This document shows positions 7,493 to 16,200 of a DNA stretch of 39,491 nt, piece by piece (position 1 is the stretch's first letter; each line of letters starts with the position of its first letter). Both the position numbers and the translations under genes were made by a program. Below the pieces are notes generated by a model, which had not been told where the DNA came from, did not search any database, and saw nothing but the letters and a program-made list of their open reading frames with translations. Location: NCBI GenBank assembly GCA_030446685.1, contig JAUJMV010000028.1:24235-63725 (forward strand), written 5' to 3'. Source of the DNA: Thermomicrobiales bacterium (GTDB lineage: Bacteria > Chloroflexota > Chloroflexia > Thermomicrobiales > CADCWN01).

Positions 7493-8088
7493 ACCCCTGT
7501 CCCGGCTCCCGCCCCCGGACGATCCTCCCGCAGCAGCGCCGCGATCGCCGCGTCGCCCGCCTCCTCGGCGCGCCGCAAGGCCGTCTTCCCCTCATGGTCG
7601 AGCGCGCCCGCGTCCGCGCCCCGGTCTAGCAGCCACCGGACGAGGCCGGCATCGCCGGAGCGCACCGCCCCGTGCAATGGCGGGCTGCCCCCGGCGCCCG
7701 CGTTCGGGTCGGCGCCGCGCGCGACCAGCAACTCGGCGATCTCGCGCTGGCCCCCGATCGTCGCGTGGGAGAGGATTGGGATGCCGTGCGCGCCGGTGGC
7801 CCGCGCCTGCGCCGGATCGAGGTCCAGCATCGTCGCGACCTCCTCGATCCGGCCGAGCATCGCCGCCGCGCAGAGGTCGAGCGGCGCGCCCGCCGCCAGC
7901 AGGATCTCGGCGATCTCCCGCTGGCCGCTGTGCGCCGCCGCGCCGAGCGCCGTCTCCCCCCAGGCGGCCGTCGCGTCGTAGAGCTCGGGGTACTGTGCCA
8001 GCAGTTCGCGCACGCGCTCGACATCGCCGTGCGCGCTGCCGACGAACTCGTCAATCACCGCCTGCGCCGGCCCCTGCCCGGTCGTCAT
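7489..8088 (-). CDS. Ankyrin-repeat protein
   Basis: A 199-aa protein built of ankyrin-type helix-turn-helix repeats used for protein binding. Visible units include GDVERVRELLAQYPELYDAT, GETALGAAAHSGQREIAEILLAAGA, GIPILSHATIGGQREIAELLVARGAD, SPPLHGAVRSGDAGLVRWLLDRGAD and KTALRRAEEAGDAAIAALL. No enzymatic domain or signal peptide is seen. The ATG at 8088 (MTTGQGPAQAVIDEFVGSA) fits the start of the first repeat; an extended -10 element lies 77 nt upstream. The partner is unknown. It is separated from the SDR-NUDIX gene by about 130 bp. Confidence 0.85.
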   Translation of the reverse strand: MTTGQGPAQAVIDEFVGSAHGDVERVRELLAQYPELYDATAAWGETALGAAAHSGQREIAEILLAAGAPLDLCAAAMLGRIEEVATMLDLDPAQARATGAHGIPILSHATIGGQREIAELLVARGADPNAGAGGSPPLHGAVRSGDAGLVRWLLDRGADAGALDHEGKTALRRAEEAGDAAIAALLREDRPGAGAGTGV

Positions 8089-8164
8089 GCTCCCCCTCCA
8101 CCGCGCCGGTTCGCCGCAACCCCCCGACCGCGTCAGCCGGCGGGAGCCCCGCGCCATCCCGCCG

Positions 8165-8173
8165 ATGATACCA
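8165..8173 (-). promoter_or_regulatory. Extended -10 promoter of the ankyrin gene
   Basis: The minus strand reads TGGTATCAT. No consensus -35 is seen, as expected for an extended -10 promoter. The same nonamer recurs at 30976. Confidence 0.5.
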
Positions 8174-8221
8174 CGATCCGCGCCGGCGGCAGCGCGCCCC
8201 GCTCGCCCACCCCGGCACCCC

Positions 8222-8722
8222 TCACCCGAGCGTGAAGGCGCCGATCCGGCCCTCGGCGTCGTAGGACTGGTGACCGAAGAGCAGCCGATCCGTCTCCAAC
8301 AGGCGCGGCAGCAAGCGCCGGCCGTCCACCAGATCGACCCGATCCAGCGCCGCGATCGGGATCCACTCCGGCGTCCCCTCGGCCGACGGCACGACCGCCC
8401 GTGTGAGCGCCTCCCCCACGAAGACGCAGAGCAGCACCCCCCGCCCGCCGCTCCCCTCGACATTGATCAGTCCCCGCAGCGCCAGGCCCGCGATCCGCGA
8501 GGCGGCGATCCCCGCCTCCTCCCAGACCTCGCGCAGCGCCGCCGCCTCGATCGTCTCGCCCGGCTCGACGTGCCCGCCGAGGCCGTTGTAGCGGTTCGCC
8601 CAGAGCCGCTTCGTCGGCGCGCCCTTCAGCAGCAGCACATCCTCCCCGTGCCGCAGGAAGACCAGTGTCCGCGGAATGACGGTGTAGCGCCCTCGACTCG
8701 CGAGGTGCCCCGCCTCACTCAT
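8222..8722 (-). other. Alternative free-standing NUDIX reading from an internal start
   Basis: ATG at 8722 (MSEAGHLASRGRYTVIPRTLVFLRHGEDVLLLKG) is a natural NUDIX N-terminus with a purine-rich stretch just before it, though the spacing is short. It would give a 166-aa hydrolase from the 3' part of the fused frame. Confidence 0.4.
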
Positions 8723-9640
8723 CGCCCCCCCCTCGCCTTCCAACTCTCCCCCCCCGCTCCCCGCCTTCCGCCCTCCGCCATCGGCCGTCCACCCCACACC
8801 CCGCGCCAGCAGCGCGTCACGCCAGGCGTCGGGCGCCAGCCGGTGCAGCAGCGTGAAGGCGAGCGGGTTGCGCGCGACCAGGTAGCGGGACTTCGGCCGC
8901 CGCGCCGTCAGCGCGAGGTGGATCGTCTCCGCGATCCGCTCGGGCGGCGCCCCGCCCCGTGCGGCCCGCCGGAACGCGGCGCGCACCGCCGGCACGGCCG
9001 CCGCGTAGGGCGAATCGGGCAGACCGTCGCGATCGGCGAACGCCTGGCGCTCGCCCTTCGCCCAGATCGGCGTCGCCACCGGCCCCGGCTCGACCAGCAC
9101 GACCGCGATCCCCCACGGCCGCACCTCGACGCGCAGCGCGTCAGACAGCGCCTCCAGCGCGAACTTCGACGCCGCGTACGGCCCGAGGAACGGGGCGGCG
9201 ATCCGCCCCGACACGCTGCTGACGTTGACGACGCGCCCGCGCCCCGCGCGCAGGGCCGGCAGCAACGCCTGGGTCACCGCCGTCGCGCCGACGACGTTGA
9301 CCTCCAGCACTTCCCGCAGCCGCGCGACCGGCGTCTCCTCGATCGCCCCGGCCACCACGATCCCGGCGTTGTTGACCAGCCCCGCCAAGCGCCCGCCATG
9401 TTCGGACAATAACCCGCGAACGTACTCAGAGAATTGCCCTACCTGGGCCTCGTCCGTCACATCAACGGTCGCCGCCCGCACCGACCCGCCCACCCCCACC
9501 GCCGCGGCGTCCGCCTCCAGCGCCGCGCCGTCGGACGCGCCCCGGACCGTCCCCACCACCCGGAACCCGCGCCGCGCCAGCAGCAACGCCGTCGCCCGAC
9601 CGATCCCGCTCGAACACCCCGTCACCACCACCGTCTCCAC
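8222..9640 (-). CDS. SDR oxidoreductase fused in frame to a NUDIX hydrolase
   Basis: One uninterrupted 472-aa frame. Residues 1-250 are a classical short-chain dehydrogenase: TGCSSGIG nucleotide-binding loop, VNNAG, Ser in VVNVSSVSG and the YAASK catalytic pair. After LVARNPLAFTLLHRLAPDAW comes a Gly/Glu-rich linker (about 290-306), then a NUDIX domain with the box GHVEPGETIEAAALREVWEEAG. The GTG at 9640, after a GGGGCGGGG purine run, is chosen because the frame upstream is repeat H5. An internal ATG at 8722 behind GAGGGGGGCG could start a free 166-aa NUDIX protein. Whether this is a true fusion or two genes with a lost stop cannot be decided here. The alcohol/ketone and nucleotide substrates are unknown. 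Confidence 0.85.
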   Translation of the reverse strand: METVVVTGCSSGIGRATALLLARRGFRVVGTVRGASDGAALEADAAAVGVGGSVRAATVDVTDEAQVGQFSEYVRGLLSEHGGRLAGLVNNAGIVVAGAIEETPVARLREVLEVNVVGATAVTQALLPALRAGRGRVVNVSSVSGRIAAPFLGPYAASKFALEALSDALRVEVRPWGIAVVLVEPGPVATPIWAKGERQAFADRDGLPDSPYAAAVPAVRAAFRRAARGGAPPERIAETIHLALTARRPKSRYLVARNPLAFTLLHRLAPDAWRDALLARGVGWTADGGGRKAGSGGGELEGEGGAMSEAGHLASRGRYTVIPRTLVFLRHGEDVLLLKGAPTKRLWANRYNGLGGHVEPGETIEAAALREVWEEAGIAASRIAGLALRGLINVEGSGGRGVLLCVFVGEALTRAVVPSAEGTPEWIPIAALDRVDLVDGRRLLPRLLETDRLLFGHQSYDAEGRIGAFTLG

Positions 9641-9656
9641 CGCCCCGCCCCCCCGT

Positions 9657-9692
9657 TCCCTGACGCTCCACGCCCCGCGCCCCACAGTCTAC
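9657..9692. repeat. Heptad-word arm H5 (GCTCCAC/GCCCCGC words)
   Basis: A single C-rich arm, 7-nt periodic (GCTCCAC, GCCCCGC, GCCCCAC, AGTCTAC), just upstream of the SDR-NUDIX start. No clear partner arm is seen. The rest of the gap to 9833 shows no gene. Confidence 0.6.
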
Positions 9693-9833
9693 CCGCTGCA
9701 ACCGCCCGCCGGCTTGGCCGTTGTAGTGGGCGGAGGTGGTCGAGAGAACGGATAGGGTCCGGGGGCACTCGCGAGGAGGTGAACGGCACGTCGCCCGACC
9801 GGTAAGAGGATTGTTCTGGAAGGCAAACGGAGG

Positions 9834-10943
9834 ATGACCGACGTGAAGCAGATCCTGTTACGGTATCGCACCGTACACATCCTGATGGGGGCGCTGATCG
9901 TGGCGCTCATGTTCGGGACGTTCGTCCGGTTCGCGTCGGCGAACCCGACGGAGATCCCGACCTTCGCCGACCCCGAGTTCGAGGAGACCTGGCTGCGCTT
10001 CGACCGCCCGGTCTTCTTCGGCGAGGTCTCGCGCTCCTACACCTGGGGCGGCAGCGTCAGCGGCGCGCTGCAAGAGCCCTACGCGGAGGGGCTGAATGGC
10101 ACCCACCTGGTCCAGTACTTCGACAAGAGCCGGATGGAGATCAACGATCCGAACGGCGACAAGAGCGACCCCTTCTTCGTGACGCAGGGCCTGCTCGCGT
10201 CGGACATGATCCGCGGCCGGATCCAGGTGGGGAACGACGATTTCATCCCGGCGCCGCAGGGCCCGTCGCGGGTGCCGTTCGGCGACCTCGATGACCCGAT
10301 CGGCCCGGTCTACGCCTCCTTCCAGCCGGTGCTCGACGCGGCCCCGACCCCGCAGGGCCAGGTGATCACCGCGCGGATCGACCGCGCCGGGAACGTCACC
10401 GACGATCCCTCGCTCGCGGCCTTCAACGTCACCGCGACCGAACTGTTCGAGGACACCGACCACCGGATCGCCTCGGTCTTCGAGACCTACATCCAGCAGG
10501 CGGGCATCGTCTACCAGAACGGCCAGAACACCCAGGCGGCGGAACTCTACTCGCCGATCCAGGAGGTCTTCGGCCTGCCGATCACCGAGGCCTACTGGGC
10601 GACGGTGACCGCCGGCGACCAGCAGAAGACGGTCCTGATCCAGTGCTTCGAGCGGCGCTGCCTGACCTACACGCCGTCCAACGTCCCGGCCTTCCAGGTC
10701 GAGATGGCAAACACCGGCCTGCAGTACTTCGAGTGGCGCTACAACCAGCCGCCGACGACCACGCCACCACCACGACCACCGGCACCGACACGACCCCGAC
10801 CGGCACGACGACCACGCCGACTACGACGACGACCAGTACACCCACCCCGACGACCACGACCGGCACGACGCCGACCGGCACCTACCCGGTGCCGCCGACG
10901 GGTACGACGACACCACCAACGACCACCACCCGACCACCGATGA
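9834..10943 (+). CDS. Secreted Chloroflexota-type protein, Thr-rich tail frameshifted
   Basis: The N-terminus (RYRTVHILMGALIVALMFGTFVRFASA) is a signal peptide or signal anchor. The exported part contains FFGEVSRSYTWGG, FEDTDHRIASVFETYIQ and ends its conserved region with CFERRCLTYTPSNV and MANTGLQYFEWRY, a motif I associate with extracellular proteins of Chloroflexota; function unknown. After about 10764 the frame turns Pro/Arg-rich with A-ending codons, unlike the genome. The -1 frame instead gives TTTTTGTDTTPTGTTTT with C/G-ending codons and continues to 11074. One missing C in the run near 10764 would restore it. ATG 9834 has GGAAGG about 10 nt upstream; GTG 9843 behind GGAGG is an alternative. 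Confidence 0.75.
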   Translation: MTDVKQILLRYRTVHILMGALIVALMFGTFVRFASANPTEIPTFADPEFEETWLRFDRPVFFGEVSRSYTWGGSVSGALQEPYAEGLNGTHLVQYFDKSRMEINDPNGDKSDPFFVTQGLLASDMIRGRIQVGNDDFIPAPQGPSRVPFGDLDDPIGPVYASFQPVLDAAPTPQGQVITARIDRAGNVTDDPSLAAFNVTATELFEDTDHRIASVFETYIQQAGIVYQNGQNTQAAELYSPIQEVFGLPITEAYWATVTAGDQQKTVLIQCFERRCLTYTPSNVPAFQVEMANTGLQYFEWRYNQPPTTTPPPRPPAPTRPRPARRPRRLRRRPVHPPRRPRPARRRPAPTRCRRRVRRHHQRPPPDHR

Positions 10944-11179
10944 CCCCAGTGCCACCGCCGCGCGAGCACCAGACGCGCGGCCAGCACGAGAGATTGACAG
11001 CGAGGGCGGCGGGCGCCGATCAGCGCGCCGACCGCGGCATCAATAAGGTTAACCACACCGTGATAGAACAGTAGCTCGCCACCGTCGGGCGACGCAAGCC
11101 TTGGCCCCATGGTCCCGGCGCTGCGCCGGCTGCAGGCGCCCGCGCGACTTCGGCAAGGACACGAGCCTGTGGACCGCCG

Positions 11180-11612
11180 CTACGCTACGGCCGCGCGAGA
11201 CGACAGCCAGCTGGCGACGATGCCGCGGAAGTCGCGCGGATTATGCGTCACCAGCGGCAGGCTCCGGATGCAGCGCGGTCGCCGCGATCCACAAGTCGGC
11301 GAAAGGAGGGTCGCCGGCCCGCCCTGCCCGCCTCGTTGCAGCGGTCGCGGCGGACGCGCCCATCGCTGGCAGAGGCCATCGTCCGGGTGGAGGCCGTCGC
11401 GTCAGCGCGCTGACGACCGGCAGCCGGGTCAGTTCGGCCGCCGCCGTGGTCCCCAGCCGCGCTCCTCCGGCCAGCGAAGGAGTGGGTCGGCCCGAGTGAT
11501 GAACGAGAGGATGCCGATCCGGCCCGTGAGATGCGGTAGGTAGACGCCGTGCGGGTGTCGCGTGAGGATCAGCTGGGAGGACGATCGTATCCACCAGCGC
11601 GCGCTCAGGCAT
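11180..11612 (-). pseudogene. VapC-like PIN-domain toxin, decayed
   Basis: Parts of a PIN RNase toxin occur in several frames: MPERALVDTIVL at the start, GRIGILSFITRADPLL then WGPRRRP in a second frame, FADLWIAATAL back in the first, and LVTHNPRDFRGI at the end in a third. The conserved acidic (VDT, ADLWIA) and THNPRDF features are recognisable. At least three frame changes make a working protein unlikely. The start overlaps the stop of the antitoxin-like frame by 8 nt, as in intact toxin-antitoxin operons. Confidence 0.65.
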
Positions 11613-11840
11613 CCCTTGCGCCCTCACGGCGCCAGCGGCGCACGGTCGCGATCATCTCGTCGGCAGTCTCGTCCTCTCGCAGGACCGGCTCGGCGAGGAC
11701 GATGCCGGCCGCGGCCAACGGTCGGGCGCTCGGCGGCGGCGTGGTACCGGCCGCCTGAGCGCGGCCGAGAGGCGCCGGGCCTCCTCGTCGCCCAGGCGCT
11801 CGATCAACTCGCGCAACTCCTGCTTGGAGTTGACGCTCAT
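11605..11840 (-). pseudogene. VapB-like antitoxin, frameshifted
   Basis: ATG 11840 follows a strong AGGAGGAGG site and gives MSVNSKQELRELIERLGDEEARRLSAAL. The natural continuation, VLREDETADEMIATVRRWRREGARDA, lies in the -1 frame and ends at 11605. A missing C in GGCCGC near 11768-11775 would join them. Acidic and helical with a basic end, as expected for a small antitoxin preceding a PIN toxin. The DNA-binding family is not assignable. Confidence 0.6.
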
Positions 11841-11898
11841 CGGTAGCCTCCTCCTGCGGCGTCGTACCCGTAGGCTCTCGTTAGCGGAGCCACCACGA

Positions 11899-12621
11899 TT
11901 ACCGCCGCGGCTCCGCGCCGCCCCCCGACCGGGTCCCCACCGGCTCCGCCTCGTCGGCCGGCGCGACCGGCGCACTGGACGACGGCTGCGCCTCCCGCGC
12001 CTCGACCTCGGCGCGGCGTCGGCGGTGCCGCCGGACCAGCAGGACGGTGACCGCGATGATGACGGCGAAGACCAGGCCGATGCGCGCGACCCGCTCGAAC
12101 GCCTGCGCCCCCGCCTCCCAGTTGTCCCCCAGCGCGCGGCCCAGGTGGATCCAGAAGAAGGACCAGACGAACGACACCCCCAACACCGCCAGCACCACCA
12201 CCCGGAAGGGCACGCGCAGGATGCCCGCGACGATCGTCGTCGCGATGCGCAGCCCCGGCGTCAGGCGCGCGATCGGGACCGAGAACACCCCATAGCGCGC
12301 GATCCACCGCTCCGCGTCGGCGAGCCGCCGGTCGCTGACGTGGATGAACCGGCCCCAGCGGCGGATCAGCGACCGCCCGCCCCGCTTCGCCAGCGTGTAG
12401 AGGATGGTCGAGCCAACCGACGCCCCCAGCGTCGCCACCAGCCCGGCCAGGTTCGCGTTGAGCTCGCCCTTCGAGGCGAGGTACCCGACGTACATCAGCG
12501 CCACCTCATTCGGCAGCGGCAGCGGCACGCCCGCCTCCTCGACCAGCATCAGGATGAAAATCGCGATATATCCATAGTCGGCCAGGAAGCGCTCCAACGC
12601 CTGCGCCAGATCTTGCAGCAT
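11899..12621 (-). CDS. DedA-family membrane protein
   Basis: A polytopic inner-membrane protein of 240 aa of the DedA/SNARE-associated (VTT) family; members transport or flip undecaprenyl phosphate or phospholipids. Signatures: a YGYIAIFILMLVEEAGVPLPLPNEVALMYVGYLA segment with the E-x-GxPxPxE pattern, RWGRFIHVSDRRLADAERWIARYGVFSVPIARLTPGLR with the conserved RxxPxxR-type stretch, and three further hydrophobic helices. The Arg-rich cytoplasmic tail ends in a Ser/Ala/Glu-rich extension. GGGAG lies 5 nt before the ATG; a TATACT box is about 55 nt upstream. Monocistronic. Confidence 0.92.
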   Translation of the reverse strand: MLQDLAQALERFLADYGYIAIFILMLVEEAGVPLPLPNEVALMYVGYLASKGELNANLAGLVATLGASVGSTILYTLAKRGGRSLIRRWGRFIHVSDRRLADAERWIARYGVFSVPIARLTPGLRIATTIVAGILRVPFRVVVLAVLGVSFVWSFFWIHLGRALGDNWEAGAQAFERVARIGLVFAVIIAVTVLLVRRHRRRRAEVEAREAQPSSSAPVAPADEAEPVGTRSGGGAEPRR

Positions 12622-12672
12622 TGTTCTCCCCGTCTGACGGCCCCGATGCAGTTCCCCAGAGATTACCCCGCA

Positions 12673-12678
12673 AGTATA
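12673..12678 (-). promoter_or_regulatory. -10-like element upstream of the DedA gene
   Basis: TATACT on the minus strand, about 52 nt upstream of the start codon; no clear -35. Confidence 0.4.
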
Positions 12679-12735
12679 GCGCAGTCATCCCGTGGGACAC
12701 GTCCACCGCGCCGATGGCAACAGTTCAAAGCCGAG

Positions 12736-12838
12736 TAGTGCGGTAGTCTGGTCGTGGGGTAGTGGGACGCGGGCAAGCCGTCTGGCCGATTCACGCTCCC
12801 GTCGCCCTCTATCCGACTGCCCGGCTACCCGACTCTGG
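12736..12838. repeat. Octad-word inverted repeat H6
   Basis: The left arm, 12736-12769 (TGCGGTAG, TCTGGTCG, TGGGGTAG, TGGGACG), and right arm, 12807-12838 (complement of TCGGGTAG, CCGGGCAG, TCGGATAG), have an 8-nt rather than 7-nt period. It lies in the divergent gap between the DedA and kinase genes. Confidence 0.65.
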
Positions 12839-13034
12839 ACCTGTACCACCGCCGCACCTATCGAATGTGGGGTGGCCCGGCCCCGCCCCGGCGACATCGC
12901 CCCGTTCCTCCCGGTCGCCCCCATGCGGTCGAACGGCGTTCCTCCGGCCGGCGCGGGGGGTACCAGCCTGACATCCTGGCACGCCCCGGCGGTCGCGCGA
13001 GCGGCCCCCCTGGGCTCGACCCGGCCCCGCCACC

Positions 13035-13115
13035 CCCTGTCCCTTTGGACAGGGAAATCCCGCTCTTTTTCCCGGTGTTCGGCCGACGCCGGGCGCCGCG
13101 CCGATTCGCTATACT
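13035..13115 (+). promoter_or_regulatory. Hairpin and -10-like box upstream of the kinase gene
   Basis: CCCTGTCC-CTTT-GGACAGGG (13035-13054) is a perfect 8-bp hairpin; TATACT at 13110-13115 is the nearest -10-like box, 168 nt before the start. Nothing else convincing is seen in 12839-13282. Confidence 0.35.
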
Positions 13116-13282
13116 ACTCGGCAGCGTTATGTACATGGCGCCGGGCGCGGCGGGCGCCGGGTGCGGGCGGTCCGCCGTCGCGGACCGTGCCACACCGTCA
13201 CGACGCCGCGACGAGCCGGCAGGGGGCGGGGTCGCCGGTCGCGCCGCCCGCCCGGAGCGAGGAAACGGATGGCGATGGAACT

Positions 13283-16200
13283 ATGGTGACACTCGGGGAG
13301 CAGGTGCAACTCAGCCGCCACCTGGCGTCAACCTTCACGGCCCAGCGCGCCGGCATCCTCAACGCCTGGCTGCGCGGCCTCCGCGACATCCCCCGCCACT
13401 TCGACGGCCGCCTCCCCGAAGCGCACCTCGAAGAGTTCGCCCCCCCCACCCTCGACGCGCTGATCGCCTACCTCGCCCGCGGCGACCGCAAGGCGCTGCG
13501 CCGCCTCGCCGTCTCCTGGGCCAGGCGCCAGGACGGCCTCGGCGTCGGCCTCGGCGAGAGCCTCCGCGCCATCCTCGCGCTCGGCCCCGCCGCCGCCCCG
13601 ATCCTGCGCCGCGCCGGCCTGGAGCGCGGCCAGGCCCAGGTCGAGGGCTTCCTCGCCGCGCTCGCCGAGGAGGTCGCCAGCGCCTACACCGGCGCGCTCA
13701 AGCACCACTTCGCCGAGAAGGCGCGCGCCACCCAGGCGGCCGAGGAGCGGCTGCTCAGCCTGCAGACCGTCGCCGGCGCGGTCGCCCAGGAGCGCGACCA
13801 GGAGCGCACCCTCGAACTGATCGCCCGCGAGGTGCTGAAGCTGACCGGCGCCGCCGAGGCCGCGGTCTACCTGCCCGACGCCGACGACCGGGTCCTCCAC
13901 CCGGTCGTCTCGATCGGCCCCGATGGCTTCAACCACGACGGCAAGCCCGAGCCGGTCGAGACGGGCCTGCTCGGCCACGTCTACCGCAGCGGCCACCTCC
14001 TCGTCGCCAGCGGGCCGGAGGGGGGCGACCCGCGCCCGGACGCCGCCCCGCCGGGGGGGGCGGTCGCCCGCTCCACCCTGATCGCCCCCCTGCGCACCGG
14101 CGGCGGCGTGATCGGCGTCCTGGGGGTCCGCCAGCCGCTCGGCGAGAGCTTCACGCGGGCCGACGTGGAACTCCTCGGCCTCTTCGCCGACCAGGCGGCG
14201 ATCGCGCTGGAGAACGCGCGCCTCTTCCGCGAGACCGAGCGGCGCGGCGACGAATTGGAGACCCTCTACCGGATCGGCACGATCGCCAACCGCTCGCTCG
14301 ACCTCGACCGCGTCCTCAACGACGTGCTCGACTACATCCTCGAAGCGCGCGACCTGCACCGCGGCGCCATCTACCTGCTCGACCCGGCCTGCACCCGCCT
14401 GGAGTTGCGCACCCGGCGCGACCTGTCGAGCGACGGGCGACGGCCTGCTCTGGGCGGGGCGGAGGGCGCGACGGGCGACGAACGGGACATCCTGCTCCCG
14501 GCGAGCATCCCGTACGGCGAGGGGCCGGTCGGCCGGGTGGCGGCGACGGGCGAGTTGCGGATCGACGACGACGCGGCGGGGCAGCGCCGCGCCTACCGCA
14601 TCCCGCTGCGCGTCAAGGGGCGCGTCCTCGGCGTCCTCCTCCTCTTCGGCGCCCCCGAGGCCCGCCCGGAGGACGACCCCGCCGAACTGGCGCTGATGAC
14701 CGCGATCGGCGACCAGATCGGCGTGGCCCTCGACAACGCCAACCTGCTGGCCGGGCGCGAGGCGCGGCTGAACCAGCTCGCCACGCTCAACGACATCCTC
14801 CGCGCGATCTCCGCGATCCTCGACCTCGACAGCCTCTACGACGCGATCCACGCCGGCTGCTCCCGCCTCTTCGACACCACCAACTTCTACATCGCCGTCC
14901 ACCACCCCCGCACCGGCGAGCGGACGACCCACCGCTGGTACGAGGACGGCCGGCGCCGGGAGGACCACGAGGGCACGCCGATCTTCCGCGGCCTCTGCCC
15001 CCTGGTCATGGACGAGCGCCGCCCGATCCGCACCGACGACTACTGGGCGGAGTGCGCGCGGCGTGGCCTGGAGGGCTCGCCCCGCCTCAACAGCGCCGGC
15101 GCGCTGGCCTGGCTCGGCGTGCCGATGATCGCCGGCGACCGCGCCATCGGCGCGATCGTCATCGCCAGCGACCGCCAGTGCTACACCGACGAGGACGTGA
15201 CCCTGCTCGGCACGATCGCCAGCGGCTGCGCGGTGGCGCTGGAGAACGCTCGCGCCTACGCCGGCGAGCAGCGCCGCGCCGACCAGCTCCGCGCGCTCAA
15301 CGAGATGAGCCGCAGCATCGTCTCGATCCGCAAGGCCGACTACCTCCTCCCGCGCATCACCGACACCGTCCGCGCGATCTTCGACTACAACCACGTCGGC
15401 ATCCTGCTCCACCAGCCGGGGCGCGACGAGCTGGTCCTGAAGGCGCAGGCCACCCGCGACGCCCGCCCCGACGACCTCGGCCTGCGCGTTCCCTGCGGCG
15501 CGCACATCGTCGGCCAGGTCGCCGCCACCCGCCAGCCCCTGCTGGTCAACGACGTCGCGGCGGACCCGCGGTTCCTGGCGACCGCCTCGGTCGAAGGCAC
15601 CCGCGCCGAACTGGCCCTGCCGATCGTCCTCGGCGACCGCCTCCTCGGCGTCCTCGACGTCGGCAGCCGCCACCCCGGCGCGTTCGACGCCGGCGACGTC
15701 GCCACCCTGCAGACGCTGGCCGACGGCGTGGCGGTGGCGATGGACAACGCCCGCCTCTTCGAGGAGGAGCACCGCCGCCGCCAGGAGCTGACCAGTATCC
15801 TCGACGTGACCAAGGCCGCCACCTCCTCGCTCCTCCTCGACGAGGTGCTGCGCCTGGTCGCGCGCGGCATCGCCGGCGCGGTCGACATCCCCTCCTGCAC
15901 GATCTACCTGCTCGACGAGACCGGGCAGTGGCTGATCCCGGCCACCGGCGTCAACGTCAGCGGCGCCAACGGCGCCAGCGGCCACGACGCCGACCCGGCC
16001 GCCAACTTCTACCACCTGCCGATCAACCTGGCCTACGACCCCTTCCTGCGCGACGTGGTGGAGGGCCGCCGCGCCGCGCTCTGCGCCGACGTGGCCGCCG
16101 ACCCGCGCACCACCGCCGAGGTCTACCGGGCGCTCGGCCTGAAGTCGATCCTCGCCGTCCCGCTGATCGCCAAGGACCGGCCGCTCGGCGTGGCGCTCGT

